A stretch of 62,500 nt of DNA from Gluconobacter sp. Dm-62 (lineage in GTDB: Bacteria; Pseudomonadota; Alphaproteobacteria; Acetobacterales; Acetobacteraceae). Shown piece by piece: positions 43,288-52,687 of this stretch (positions are counted from its first letter, which is position 1; every line of letters starts with the position of its first letter). The position numbers and the translations under genes were made by a program. The stretch spans positions 1 through 62,500 of the forward strand of contig NZ_JAERLY010000015.1 of assembly GCF_018256155.1 (NCBI RefSeq), given 5' to 3'. The notes beneath the pieces were generated by a model. The model did not search any database, was not told the DNA's origin, and saw nothing but the letters and a program-made list of their open reading frames with translations.

Positions 43288-45258
43288 ATGGCCGACACGC
43301 AGGCAGATAACAGCCAGGAACTGCTCATCGCCGAGCGGTATCTGATCAGCCTGGACCGCAAACAGCCTGACCTCGGGGGCTGTGAGACATATAGCGCCCA
43401 GGACATGACCACATCCGGGGCGTCCTATCTTGCCCTGGCCCCGTTCGCACCATCAGCCCGCCTTTCCGAAATCATGTTCTTCCGTCATGAGAGCGTGATT
43501 CCTATCCGGACCCATGAATACTCTCAGGGCATTCTGTGGGTCTTCTGCCCACATCCGCCTGGCCCCTCGCTTGCAGAAAGCCTTGGCTTATGGACGGAAA
43601 GCCAGCTGATCGATGGTGTGATCCGTCCGCTGGCTTCGCTTCTGCAAAACCTGGAAGCCGCAAAACTCACATGCCGCAGTATTCGGCCCGACAATCTCTT
43701 CGTGGGGCAAGGACTGCATCAGGTCGTCCTGGGGCCGTTGGGAGTGTCCGCACCGGCTGAGAAGCAGCCTGTTCTTTTCGAGCCGTTGTCTTCCGCCGTC
43801 TGTCGCCCGTCCGCACGCGGCGAAGGCACGACGGATTGCGACATTTTCTCCTTGGGGGTCATTATCCTCGCGCTCGCTACGGGGAAGCTGCCACTTGAGG
43901 GATTGTCCGATGCGGACATCCTCAAGAAGCGTTTTGAAGTTGGCACCCCCGCTGCCTACATGGACGGTCAGAACGTGCCCGTCGGACTGCGCTCCCTTCT
44001 GACGGCGATGCTGTCCGATGACCCCGTCAGCCGTCCGTCGCCACGCGATCTGGTGACGATTGCGCCCAGCAAACTCTTCACGGTCCGTCCCGTCATCCCC
44101 GCGCGGATCCCGATCATGATCGGGGGGAACGCCGTCCATACGCCGCAGGCTCTGGCCTGGTATGCCGGGCGACATCCTGCGGAGTTTTCGGCATTGCTGC
44201 AAAGGAAGGTAGTCAGCAACTGGCTCCACCGCGAACTTGAACTCTCCGTCATGGCGAGCCTGATCGAGCAGGCCAGTGCCTCATTCCTTCCAGCGGGCGG
44301 CAGCAAAGCGGTCGATCCGGCCACAATGGTCATCACACACGCGATTTCCGTTCTGGATCCTGCGGCGCCAATGTTCTGGGGAGGGCTATGGTTCTGGCCG
44401 GAGGCGCTGCCCCAGATGCTGGTTCAGGCCACAACCCGGCCCGCCACGCCCGATGAAGAGCGAACAGTCCGCAATATCCTGAGTTTCATGGCGGGAAATC
44501 CGGATGCTTTCATGTCGGCTCATCTTCCCCAGCGGCAGGCGCGGCAGATAACAACATTATCCGTGGCCGCACGGCGCATGGGTCTTAAAGGGGCAGATCT
44601 GGTCAGACGCTTCCCGTATGACATGAACAGTTTTCTCCCGTGCCTTTCCAAGAGATGCCAGGAATTGCGGATTTCTCTTCCGGAAGGGTTGCTGCAATGG
44701 CTGAACCGCCATGTGGGGATCGAGGACCTGCCTGATGAAGCGCTTGGCAGAAGCGGCTTTCTGGATGACCAGATGCGCTCTTTCCTTGAAGCGAACTGCG
44801 CACGCCAGGGTGTCATTCCTCTCTCGCAGTCGCAGAAAGCGGGACTGCCGGCTTGGCTGGCGGACCTGACGCTGCTTGCGTCCGTGCAGAGAAAATTTGA
44901 CAAGACGTCGCTCAGTTTCATGGCCCAGCGGGCACTCCCATTGCTGGAAACGGAGCTGCGCCAGTGGCGGAGTAAAACCGCCCGCGCCCGGCGGCGCGTG
45001 CGCCTTGGCAAGGTGGCAGAGGAAGGAAATCTGGGCACCTTTCTTGCAACCGTCAATGATCCGACCGGCCTTCGACTGGACCAGCGACAGGCTCAGGAAG
45101 CGGAGGCTGAAATCAGCAATCTGATGCGTGTTCTCGATGAGGCGCCCGAACGAAGGGCCGCCAATGATCGTGAAGCACGCAATTCCGGGGAGTTCTTCTC
45201 ACTTCTGACGGGCATTGCGGTAGCCATGGCAAGCATCTGGCTGGAGTTCTGTCGGTGA
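43288..45258 (+). CDS. Kinase-fold protein lacking catalytic residues (likely pseudokinase)
   Basis: A 656-residue protein. Residues 1-270 read like a eukaryotic-type Ser/Thr kinase: CRSIRPDNLFVG stands where HRDxKPxN is expected, and DCDIFSLGVIILALATGKLP matches the helix F region, with RPSPRDLV later. The catalytic Asp, the VAxK lysine and a DFG are not found. The remaining 380 residues are helical, with no recognised domain, and end in a hydrophobic GIAVAMASIWLEFC stretch. It may be a regulatory scaffold. A membrane protein gene follows nine bases later. Confidence 0.75.
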   Translation: MADTQADNSQELLIAERYLISLDRKQPDLGGCETYSAQDMTTSGASYLALAPFAPSARLSEIMFFRHESVIPIRTHEYSQGILWVFCPHPPGPSLAESLGLWTESQLIDGVIRPLASLLQNLEAAKLTCRSIRPDNLFVGQGLHQVVLGPLGVSAPAEKQPVLFEPLSSAVCRPSARGEGTTDCDIFSLGVIILALATGKLPLEGLSDADILKKRFEVGTPAAYMDGQNVPVGLRSLLTAMLSDDPVSRPSPRDLVTIAPSKLFTVRPVIPARIPIMIGGNAVHTPQALAWYAGRHPAEFSALLQRKVVSNWLHRELELSVMASLIEQASASFLPAGGSKAVDPATMVITHAISVLDPAAPMFWGGLWFWPEALPQMLVQATTRPATPDEERTVRNILSFMAGNPDAFMSAHLPQRQARQITTLSVAARRMGLKGADLVRRFPYDMNSFLPCLSKRCQELRISLPEGLLQWLNRHVGIEDLPDEALGRSGFLDDQMRSFLEANCARQGVIPLSQSQKAGLPAWLADLTLLASVQRKFDKTSLSFMAQRALPLLETELRQWRSKTARARRRVRLGKVAEEGNLGTFLATVNDPTGLRLDQRQAQEAEAEISNLMRVLDEAPERRAANDREARNSGEFFSLLTGIAVAMASIWLEFCR

Positions 45259-45267
45259 GGAAGACCT

Positions 45268-45738
45268 ATGGCGTCCGTTAGACAGGCAGAACAGGACTCA
45301 CTTCGTGCTCCGGGATTCCGCTGGTGGCACGGGATCATTATCGGCCTGCTGCTCTCCTATGTTCCAGGCAGCCTGGTGGTCGCGGGCGTTCTGCTGCTTC
45401 CTCTGGTGGCATTGAGGTTCTTTGACCCCAATGCAGACGGTCAGCGGATCATGATCGTGCTGTTCTATGTCGGGGCGGCAATGGTGCATCCCCTGCACGA
45501 AGCCTGGGCCGCCAACGGAGACTGGGATACGTGCATCGCGCAGATCACGCAGCCCGTCACCCTGGCACTCGACTGGCTTTCAGCGGGAGCGGCCTGGCTC
45601 GTGGCGGAAGCATCGGCCATTGGTGGCAGGCTGTGGAACGCGGAAGTCGCACGCCGCGAGCGCAAGTCCATCGAAAAGCGTATCGCGTATCTTCAGGACG
45701 AATGGATGTCTTCGGACGAAGACGCGCCTGCGACCTGA
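45268..45738 (+). CDS. Membrane protein paired with the kinase-fold gene
   Basis: A 156-residue protein with three hydrophobic segments (HGIIIGLLLSYVPGSLVVAG; VLLLPLVALRFF; IMIVLFYVGAAMV) and a later amphipathic helix (LALDWLSAGAAWLVAEASAI). The end is charged and coiled-coil-like (ARRERKSIEKRIAYLQDEW) before an acidic tip. It starts nine bases after the kinase-fold gene and should be co-expressed with it. No family name is known to me; physical partnership is inference. Confidence 0.7.
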   Translation: MASVRQAEQDSLRAPGFRWWHGIIIGLLLSYVPGSLVVAGVLLLPLVALRFFDPNADGQRIMIVLFYVGAAMVHPLHEAWAANGDWDTCIAQITQPVTLALDWLSAGAAWLVAEASAIGGRLWNAEVARRERKSIEKRIAYLQDEWMSSDEDAPAT

Positions 45739-45766
45739 CCTGTATCGCGGTCGCAGGAGCCGGGCC

Positions 45767-46726
45767 TCACTCGGGCGTTGTTTCTTCAGTTGAAGTTTCC
45801 ATCAGTCTGGCAGCCAGATCGTTGGAGCCGCCAACAAGACCCTTCGCATATTCCTGCGCAGAGAAGGGACGCAGGTCTTCGGCCTGTTCCCCAACGCCGA
45901 CCATGTGGACCGGTAGCTTGAACTGTTCCGCCAGTGCCACGACGATACCGCCGCGGGCAGAACCGTCCAGTTTGGTCACGATCAGCCCGGTGACGTTGAC
46001 CAGTTCCCGGAAGACACGGACCTGCTCGATGGCATTCTGGCCAGTCGTGGCATCAAGGACGAGTAGAACGGAATGGGGGGCCGTTTCGTCGAACTTCCGC
46101 ATGACACGGATGACCTTGGCCAGTTCCTCCATCAGCGCGCCCTTGTTGTGCAAGCGTCCGGCAGTGTCGATCAGGAGCAGATCTGTTCCGGCTTCCGTTG
46201 CGCGCTTGAGGCCGTCATAGGCCAGCCCCGCAGCATCGGCGCCATGCTTTCCGGAGATCACCGGCACATTGGCGCGCTTGCCCCAGACTTCGAGCTGCTC
46301 AACAGCGGCAGCGCGGAACGTGTCCCCTGCCACCAGCATGACGGATTTGCCCTCTTCCGTATAAAGACGGGACATCTTGCCGATGGTCGTGGTCTTGCCG
46401 ACGCCATTGACGCCGACGACCAGCACGACATGGGGCTTTTTCTTCGGGTCGGGCTCAAACGGAATGGCGACGGGTTCGAGGACACGGGCGATTTCGGTTG
46501 CCAGGGTCTCGCGGATTTCGTCGCTGGTGACGTCCTTGCCAAAGCGCGTGCTGCGGAAGCTTTCAATGACGCGCTCGGCCACAGCGGGTCCGAGATCGGC
46601 CGCGATCAGTTCGTCTTCAAGTTCTTCAAGCGCGGTCTCATCCAGCTTGCGATGCGTGAAAACAGCACCGAGACGGGTGCTCGAGCGCGAAAGACCCTGT
46701 TTGAGTCGTGAGAAAAATCCAGCCAT
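45767..46726 (-). CDS. ftsY: Signal recognition particle receptor FtsY
   Basis: A 319-residue SRP GTPase. It has only a short charged N-terminal region before the NG domain, as in many alphaproteobacteria. GVNGVGKTTTIGKMSRL is the P loop, DTAGRLHNKGALMEEL the second G box, and TKLDGSARGG the guanine and closing motif. It docks ribosome-nascent-chain complexes at the Sec translocon. It is last of a dapF-mtaB-ftsY run. Confidence 0.97.
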   Translation of the reverse strand: MAGFFSRLKQGLSRSSTRLGAVFTHRKLDETALEELEDELIAADLGPAVAERVIESFRSTRFGKDVTSDEIRETLATEIARVLEPVAIPFEPDPKKKPHVVLVVGVNGVGKTTTIGKMSRLYTEEGKSVMLVAGDTFRAAAVEQLEVWGKRANVPVISGKHGADAAGLAYDGLKRATEAGTDLLLIDTAGRLHNKGALMEELAKVIRVMRKFDETAPHSVLLVLDATTGQNAIEQVRVFRELVNVTGLIVTKLDGSARGGIVVALAEQFKLPVHMVGVGEQAEDLRPFSAQEYAKGLVGGSNDLAARLMETSTEETTPE

Positions 46727-46786
46727 GCAAGGGAGTTCGGACAGGTCGGGCCGAACGTCAAGAGGATAGGGAGATCTGAGCGCGTT

Positions 46787-47989
46787 TCAGCTGCGGATTT
46801 CAGCGAGAAGTGTCCCGTTTTCCAGTCTCGTAGCCCGAACGGGCACAAAACTGCCCCGGACTGGCGCAGGCGCGGTTCCGGTCAACCGTACGGCGGCAAA
46901 TTCCGGCGAATGGCCGCGATCCGGCGCTTCGGCCAGAATATCGAATTCGGTGCCGATGAGACGTGCAAGAAAACGGTCGCGGTTTTTGTCCCCGACTTCG
47001 CGGAGCTGTGCCGCGCGTTTCTGACGTTCTGCATTGGGGACGGCTGGCATCCGTGCAGCGGGGGTTCCGGGGCGTTCGCTATAAGGGAAAACATGCAGGA
47101 AAGGGATCTGCTGCTCTTCAATAAAGGAGCGGGTTTCTTCGAACAGGGCGTCCGTTTCCGTGGGAAAGCCTGCGATCAGATCGGCCCCGACGCCCGTCTC
47201 GGGACGCAGGGCCCGAACACGGCGCAACGTCGCCGTGACCCCGGCCGTATCGTGACGGCGCTTCATGCGCTTGAGAATAAGGTCCGATCCCGCCTGCAAA
47301 GAAAGGTGCAGATGGGGCATCAGGCGCGGTTCATTTTCCAGCAGCCACCACAGATCCGCATCCCCCGTCTCTGTATCCAGAATGACGGGATCAATGGAAG
47401 AAAGACGCAGTCTCCGGACACCTTCCACACGCCCCAGCAGTTCGCGGCACAATGCGCCCAGACCTTTGCCGTCGCGACCTTGCCAAGACGCGATATCCAC
47501 GCCGGTCAGGACAATTTCCTGATGCCCGGCTTCGACAAGCGCCTCGGCACGCGCGATGGCGTCCTCAACAGGTGTGGAGCGGGAATCGCCGCGACCATAG
47601 GGAATGATGCAAAACGTGCAGCGATGATCGCAGCCCTGCTGGACCTGAAGAAGCGCGCGCGCATGACGGGAAGGAGGCAGTCCCGCGCCGTGGTCGCCCC
47701 AGATGGCAGGCTTGAGCTTGTCTTCGTTGGGCACGACGCGGACAACACCCGGAAGCTCGGCCCAGCGATCTGGCGCGATGTCGGAGGCACAACCCGTCAC
47801 GACGATCTTCGCGTCCGGGTTCTCCCGGTGCGCGCGGCGGATGGCCTGTCGGGCCTGTCGCTCGGCCGTGGTCGTTACGGCGCAGGTATTGACGATGATG
47901 GTGTCATCCTGCCCGCGCGCATGATGGGCCATGCCATCGCTTTCATGCGCATTAAGGCGGCAGCCGAACGTCAGGACGGAGGCGGTCAC
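46787..47989 (-). CDS. mtaB: tRNA t6A37 methylthiotransferase MtaB
   Basis: A 400-residue radical-SAM enzyme that adds a methylthio group to N6-threonylcarbamoyladenosine-37 in t[17 protein letters not shown] opens the UPF0004 domain that binds the second Fe-S cluster; [18 protein letters not shown] holds the radical-SAM CxxxCxxC. A TRAM-like tail follows. The GTG at 47989 overlaps the dapF stop (GTGA) and is chosen over an upstream ATG at 48055. Confidence 0.93.
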   Translation of the reverse strand: MTASVLTFGCRLNAHESDGMAHHARGQDDTIIVNTCAVTTTAERQARQAIRRAHRENPDAKIVVTGCASDIAPDRWAELPGVVRVVPNEDKLKPAIWGDHGAGLPPSRHARALLQVQQGCDHRCTFCIIPYGRGDSRSTPVEDAIARAEALVEAGHQEIVLTGVDIASWQGRDGKGLGALCRELLGRVEGVRRLRLSSIDPVILDTETGDADLWWLLENEPRLMPHLHLSLQAGSDLILKRMKRRHDTAGVTATLRRVRALRPETGVGADLIAGFPTETDALFEETRSFIEEQQIPFLHVFPYSERPGTPAARMPAVPNAERQKRAAQLREVGDKNRDRFLARLIGTEFDILAEAPDRGHSPEFAAVRLTGTAPAPVRGSFVPVRATRLENGTLLAEIRS

Positions 47990-48759
47990 GCGGTGGTCCC
48001 GTGGAAAACCGTGACGGCTGGGCCGGTCATGAGAACATGGCCGTCCTCGCGCCATGTGATGCGCAGATCTCCGCCATCCATTGTCACGGTGCAGGTGCGC
48101 TCGGTCAGGCCCCGGCGAGCGGCGTTCACCACGGCAGCGCAGGCGCCGGACCCGCAGGCCAGCGTCAGACCAGCGCCACGTTCCCAGACGCGCAGGCGCA
48201 TATGCGTCCGGGACAGGATCTGCGCAAAGCCGATATTGGCGCGTTCGGGGAAGAGAGGATCCCGTTCGAAGTCGGGTCCCAGCATTTCAGCGCGGGAGGC
48301 ATCGCCAAAGAGCGTGGCATGCGGATTGCCCATAGAGCAGGCTGCCGCATCATGCAGTGGCAGATGGAGCGTGTCACAGGGTTCCGAAAGCGGCACGTCC
48401 CGCCAGTCCAGACGGGGTGCGCCCATATCGACCGTGAAAAGATCGCCGTCATGGGTCGTGGGAAGAAGCCCGGCCGCCGTCTGGAGCGTCGGCGCGCCAC
48501 CGACGAATTTTGCCACGCAGCGCGACGCATTGCCGCAGGCCCCGGCCTCAGAACCGTCCGGATTGAAAAAACGGACATGCACATCCGCCCCTGCCAGCGT
48601 TGGCGGTGTCAGCAGCACAAGCTGGTCACAGCCGATTCCAAAGCGCCGGTCACAGAGGTGGCGGATCGTTGCGGTATCAAGGGCAGGATCGTTCTGGCGG
48701 CCGTCGATCACGACGAAATCGTTGCCCAGACCGTGCATTTTCGTGAAGGGGAGGGTCAT
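47986..48759 (-). CDS. dapF: Diaminopimelate epimerase
   Basis: A 257-residue enzyme that converts LL- to meso-diaminopimelate for lysine and peptidoglycan. [17 protein letters not shown] is the N-terminus; the two catalytic cysteines lie in [10 protein letters not shown] and [10 protein letters not shown]. The ATG at 48759 has GAGAGG upstream; a longer frame to 48807 adds no conserved text. It heads the run with mtaB (stop/start overlap) and ftsY. Confidence 0.95.
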   Translation of the reverse strand: MTLPFTKMHGLGNDFVVIDGRQNDPALDTATIRHLCDRRFGIGCDQLVLLTPPTLAGADVHVRFFNPDGSEAGACGNASRCVAKFVGGAPTLQTAAGLLPTTHDGDLFTVDMGAPRLDWRDVPLSEPCDTLHLPLHDAAACSMGNPHATLFGDASRAEMLGPDFERDPLFPERANIGFAQILSRTHMRLRVWERGAGLTLACGSGACAAVVNAARRGLTERTCTVTMDGGDLRITWREDGHVLMTGPAVTVFHGTTA

Positions 48760-48843
48760 GATGGGGCCTCTCATAAAGCATCCCGCGGGTTGACGCACGG
48801 GGAACATGCCCTCATCTCGGCTGCTGGATCAGAAGGAGTGGAC

Positions 48844-49494
48844 ATGAGCGGCCCAGAAAAGCTTGAAGGCATGCACGAAGCAGCGTTCACGCGCGCCAAC
48901 AACGAGCCCGACACGATTTTCTATGCACAGCGCGTGCCGGATTCGCTGATGGATATGGGCGCGCGCACAGCCGTGACGGCCCTGTATCAGACGGCCCTGC
49001 CGGTCGGTGGTGCGGTGCTGGACCTGATGGCGGGCGCCCTCAGCCATTATCCCGAGGAAGCAACATTCCAGCGCGTGGTCGGGCTCGGGATTTCCAAAGC
49101 GGCTCTGGATGCCAATCCCGTCCTCGGCGAACGGGTGGTGCAGGACCTCAATGATGAGCCTGAACTTCCTTTTGAGGATGACAGCTTTGATGCCGTGACG
49201 CTGTGTGACGGGCTGGCCTATCTGACGACGCCGCTGGCTGTGCTGATGGAAATTGTCCGGGTTCTCAAGCCCGGCGCACCGCTGATCCTGACATTTTCCG
49301 ACCAGTTCCACGCGGCAAAGGCCGTTGCGATCTGGCAGGCGCTTGAACCGGCGGACCGGGTGCGTCTGGCGAGTGTCCTGATGTCGCGGACCGGTCTGGC
49401 CGAGCTGGATACGGGCGAGGTGGTGCCACCCGAGGATCTGACGGCATGGCGCGATACGGTGCATGCCGTGGTTGGTCGCAAGCCAAGAAACTGA
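48844..49494 (+). CDS. SAM-dependent methyltransferase, class I
   Basis: A 216-residue protein. AVLDLMAGALSHYP corresponds to motif I of Rossmann methyltransferases in a degenerate form; FDAVTLCDGLAYLTTPLAVLMEIVRVLKPGAPLIL, split over motifs II and III, is typical of the methyltransferase-11 group. The AAGGAG before the ATG at 48844 fixes the start; the frame is open 840 bases further upstream but there runs antisense to dapF. Substrate unknown. Confidence 0.82.
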   Translation: MSGPEKLEGMHEAAFTRANNEPDTIFYAQRVPDSLMDMGARTAVTALYQTALPVGGAVLDLMAGALSHYPEEATFQRVVGLGISKAALDANPVLGERVVQDLNDEPELPFEDDSFDAVTLCDGLAYLTTPLAVLMEIVRVLKPGAPLILTFSDQFHAAKAVAIWQALEPADRVRLASVLMSRTGLAELDTGEVVPPEDLTAWRDTVHAVVGRKPRN

Positions 49495-49690
49495 ATACCG
49501 CAAGGGGCGGCCGGCGCTGTTTCGACGCAGGTTGGCAGCCCACCGTTATGAATGTCAGAATAGTCTGGAAGAACAAGAAAAAGCCTTCCATACGTTCTTT
49601 CTGGCATTTTCGAGTGGAAGTCTTTATGCAGCGGCATTCCAGCCGCCGCATCCTGTCGTCGGCGTGACGTTTGCCGAGTGTTCATAAAAT

Positions 49691-51511
49691 ATGCCTTTTC
49701 CCGATACCCATCCTGCCCTTAAGCGCGCCCTTGAGGCACGTGGCTACGAACAGCTGACTCCTGTTCAGGAAGCAGTTCTGCAGCCGGGGCTGGACGAGCG
49801 CGACCTGCTGGTTTCCGCGCAGACGGGGTCGGGCAAGACCGTCGCCTTCGGCCTGGCCATCGCTCCGACCCTGCTCGGAGATGCCGATCGCCTTCCGCCG
49901 TCCCCTCAGCCCATGGCGCTCGTGATTGCGCCGACGCGTGAGCTGGCGCTTCAGGTCCAGTCCGAACTCAAGTGGCTCTATGCCGAAACCGGCGCCCGCA
50001 TCGCGAGCTGCATTGGCGGCACCGATGCCCGCAGTGAAGCCCGCGAACTGAATCGCGGCGTCCATATCGTTGTCGGCACGCCGGGTCGTCTGTGCGATCA
50101 CCTGTCGCGCGGCTCCCTCGACCTGTCCGCTCTGCGCTGCGTCATTCTTGATGAAGCCGACGAAATGCTGGACATGGGCTTCCGCGACGAGCTCGAAAAG
50201 CTGCTCGATGCCGCCCCGACCGAGCGTCGTACGCTGCTGTTCTCCGCGACGATCGCCCGCGAGATCGCATCCCTGGCACGCCGTTACCAGAAGAATGCCG
50301 AGCGCATCGATACCGTGTCGGGTGCGAAGCAGCATTCTGACATCACCTATCGCTGCGTCATCACGCAGCCGCAGGAAATCGAGCGTTCGCTCGTCAACGT
50401 GCTTCGTTTCTACGAAAGCCCGACGGCGATGGTGTTCTGCAACACCCGTATGATGGTCAATCAGGTTCAGGCAACGCTGCTTGAGCGCGGTTTTGCGTCC
50501 GTCGCCATTTCCGGCGAAATGGGCCAGAACGAGCGTAGCCGCGCGATCGAGAGCCTGCGTTCCGGTCAGGCCCGCGTCTGCGTTGCGACGGACGTTGCAG
50601 CCCGCGGCATTGACGTGCCGGCGCTGAACCTCGTGATCCATGCCAGCATCCCGACCGCTGCCGAAACCCTGCTGCACCGTTCGGGCCGTACGGGTCGTGC
50701 GGGTCGCAAGGGCACCAGCGTCCTGATGGTTCCGCTGAACCAGCGTCGCCGAGCCGAGCGTCTGCTTCAGCTCGCGAAGATCCAGGCCGAGTGGGAAGCC
50801 GTTCCGACGGCTGACGCCATTGCCTCGCAGGACAAGACCCGTCTGATGGACGATCCGATCCTGACGAACGCCGTGGACGACATGTCCGATGAGCTGGTCA
50901 ACCAGCTGGTCGAGAAGTACGACGCCACGAAGCTCGCAGCGGCACTGGTCGGTCTGTATCGTGCACGTCTGCCGAAGGTCGAGCAGATCCGCCCGATGTC
51001 CGTCGAGGCTCCGCGCCATACGGAACGTGGCGAGCGTGCCCCGCGTGAAGAGCACGTCATGGCGGGCGAGTGGTTCAAGATGAGCGTTGGTCGCACCGAG
51101 CGCGCTGACCCGAAATGGCTGATCCCGCTGATCTGCCGCCTGGGTGGCGTGCAGAAGCGCGAGATCGGCAGCATCCGCATCGATCAGGAACAGACCTACT
51201 TCCAGATCGCCGATGAGAGCGTGGCCCGCTTCAAGTCCTGCCTCGCCGGTGCGGAAGCCGACGAAGTGACGATCGAGCCGTCCGAAGCCCCTGCCGGTGG
51301 CATGGGTGCCCGTGGTCGCAACCCCGGTGAAGGCAAGCGCTTTGGTGGCGGTGGTCGTCCGGGTGGCGGCGGTGGCTTCAAGGGCGGCCCGCGTGGCGGT
51401 GGCGCCGGTGGCGGCTACAAGGGCCGCGGCGGTTCGGGCTTTGGTCGTCCGAAGCCCGCAGGTGGTGACGGCCCGCGCAGTGACGGTTCAAGCCGCAAGC
51501 GCCGTTCCTGA
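49691..51511 (+). CDS. DEAD-box RNA helicase (DeaD/CsdA-like)
   Basis: A 606-residue helicase. Q motif LTPVQEAVLQP, motif I AQTGSGKT, Ia PTRELALQ, II DEAD, III SAT and VI HRSGRTGRAGR are all intact. A DbpA-type RNA-binding domain follows at about 450-530, then a glycine- and arginine-rich tail that should bind RNA loosely. Such proteins aid ribosome assembly and RNA turnover, especially in the cold. A leader of nearly 200 bases precedes it, as in cold-induced genes; its own start signal is weak. Confidence 0.95.
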   Translation: MPFPDTHPALKRALEARGYEQLTPVQEAVLQPGLDERDLLVSAQTGSGKTVAFGLAIAPTLLGDADRLPPSPQPMALVIAPTRELALQVQSELKWLYAETGARIASCIGGTDARSEARELNRGVHIVVGTPGRLCDHLSRGSLDLSALRCVILDEADEMLDMGFRDELEKLLDAAPTERRTLLFSATIAREIASLARRYQKNAERIDTVSGAKQHSDITYRCVITQPQEIERSLVNVLRFYESPTAMVFCNTRMMVNQVQATLLERGFASVAISGEMGQNERSRAIESLRSGQARVCVATDVAARGIDVPALNLVIHASIPTAAETLLHRSGRTGRAGRKGTSVLMVPLNQRRRAERLLQLAKIQAEWEAVPTADAIASQDKTRLMDDPILTNAVDDMSDELVNQLVEKYDATKLAAALVGLYRARLPKVEQIRPMSVEAPRHTERGERAPREEHVMAGEWFKMSVGRTERADPKWLIPLICRLGGVQKREIGSIRIDQEQTYFQIADESVARFKSCLAGAEADEVTIEPSEAPAGGMGARGRNPGEGKRFGGGGRPGGGGGFKGGPRGGGAGGGYKGRGGSGFGRPKPAGGDGPRSDGSSRKRRS

Positions 51512-51536
51512 TCCGTCTTCAGGGAGCTGAGAAGCA

Positions 51537-51576
51537 AACCCCGCCGGAGCAGGTCTCCGGCGGGGTTTTGTTTTTT
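51537..51576. terminator. Rho-independent terminator after the DEAD-box gene
   Basis: AACCCCGCCGGAG and CTCCGGCGGGGTT form a perfect 13-base stem around CAGGT; a T-rich run follows to 51576. It abuts the stop codon of the converging GT61 gene. Confidence 0.92.
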
Positions 51577-52679
51577 CAGGCGTCGGGCAGGAGTGCAGTC
51601 AGTTCCCGGACCCGATCGAGAATATCTGCGACCGGGAGCGGAATGGCGGCATCGTCCGTGTGGTTTTCCTGAGCTGCCCCTGTCTGGAAAACATCCGCCC
51701 AGTATCTCAGCGCACCCTGTGTCGCCATGGCGGCAAAGCAGGGGTTGATGTGGTGTGACGGAACGAGCTCGTAAACGAGTGTTCCGGGCTGGCACCAGGC
51801 GATATTGGCCATGCCTGCCCCCAGCATTCCCATGACCATCCCAGCGTCGCTGAACAGACGGATCTGCTCGCTCAGGGACAGTGTTTCGGGATGCACACGC
51901 TCGAAACCGAGTTTTTCCAGAGCATCTGCCAACTCGGCTTCGTTGGGAACATGCCGGTTGGCCGAGCTGCCACGCTCGATATAGAGCAGCCGTCCGGCCG
52001 ATACCGCCGAGCCTCCAGCCGCCTTACGCAGTCGCGCATAAGCGGCCCGGGAAAGCTCCGAGACCGCAAAATCAGCGCTCCCATTGACGAAACTGATGTA
52101 GTCGAGCGCCTCAAAAGCATACTGCCGCCCCTGTTGCAGGCGAATATGTTCGTCGGAGGTCAAGCCGAAAAAATCCAGCGTCTCGAACTGCCAGGGATGC
52201 ATATGTTCGGGCAGAACAAGGCGCACCGGTCTGCCTGTCAGTGACAGGGCATGCAGCGTCGGGACCGTATGGGCGACCCAGTGGTAATAGTTCGACGCCC
52301 AGTGATCGACACAGCTCGCCGTAATCCCCCTGAAGGTGGGGCACCGGATGACATCCGCAGGGCGGATGCGCAAAGCCCGCACGGCTTCCGGGTCCTGAAC
52401 ATAGACAGTTTCAGAGACAGGCTGCCCGGCATGCAGCAGCGTCATCAGGGGCTGATCCAGTACAACATCACGCAGGGCGTAATGCTGGATTGTGATCGCC
52501 ATGCTCTCCCAGTTCCGGAACGGATTGCGCTCCGGATGGCTCAGGTCAGAGGCGCAGAGCGGGGAAACCGGCTGTACAGGACAGGTTTCGAGAACACTCG
52601 TCCTCCGGGCAATCTCAGCCAGACCGGACGATCCGGCGGACGGAGAGAAAAAGTGCCTGAGACGGGAGAGAAGCTGCAT
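51576..52679 (-). CDS. Glycosyltransferase family 61 protein
   Basis: A 367-residue protein of the DUF563/GT61 type. NYYHWVAHTVPTLHAL gives the HW motif seen in this family; FERVHPETLSLSEQIRLFSDAGMVMGMLGAGMANIAWC, read in parts, is the conserved C-terminal block with its GAGxxN loop. Members transfer pentose or hexose units to glycans or polysaccharides. No signal peptide is evident. The substrate is unknown; an exopolysaccharide role is inference. Confidence 0.84.
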   Translation of the reverse strand: MQLLSRLRHFFSPSAGSSGLAEIARRTSVLETCPVQPVSPLCASDLSHPERNPFRNWESMAITIQHYALRDVVLDQPLMTLLHAGQPVSETVYVQDPEAVRALRIRPADVIRCPTFRGITASCVDHWASNYYHWVAHTVPTLHALSLTGRPVRLVLPEHMHPWQFETLDFFGLTSDEHIRLQQGRQYAFEALDYISFVNGSADFAVSELSRAAYARLRKAAGGSAVSAGRLLYIERGSSANRHVPNEAELADALEKLGFERVHPETLSLSEQIRLFSDAGMVMGMLGAGMANIAWCQPGTLVYELVPSHHINPCFAAMATQGALRYWADVFQTGAAQENHTDDAAIPLPVADILDRVRELTALLPDA

Positions 52680-52687
52680 GATCAGGA

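Noticed and set aside
46910-48793. Plus-strand open frame of 627 codons
   Set aside because: It is antisense to mtaB and dapF, both with intact catalytic motifs, and its translation shows no family features.
48001-48843. Upstream extension of the methyltransferase frame
   Set aside because: This part is antisense to dapF and has no conserved text; AAGGAG and the ATG at 48844 give a normal start.
49682-51055. Minus-strand open frame of 457 codons
   Set aside because: It mirrors the DEAD-box helicase gene, which has all helicase motifs.
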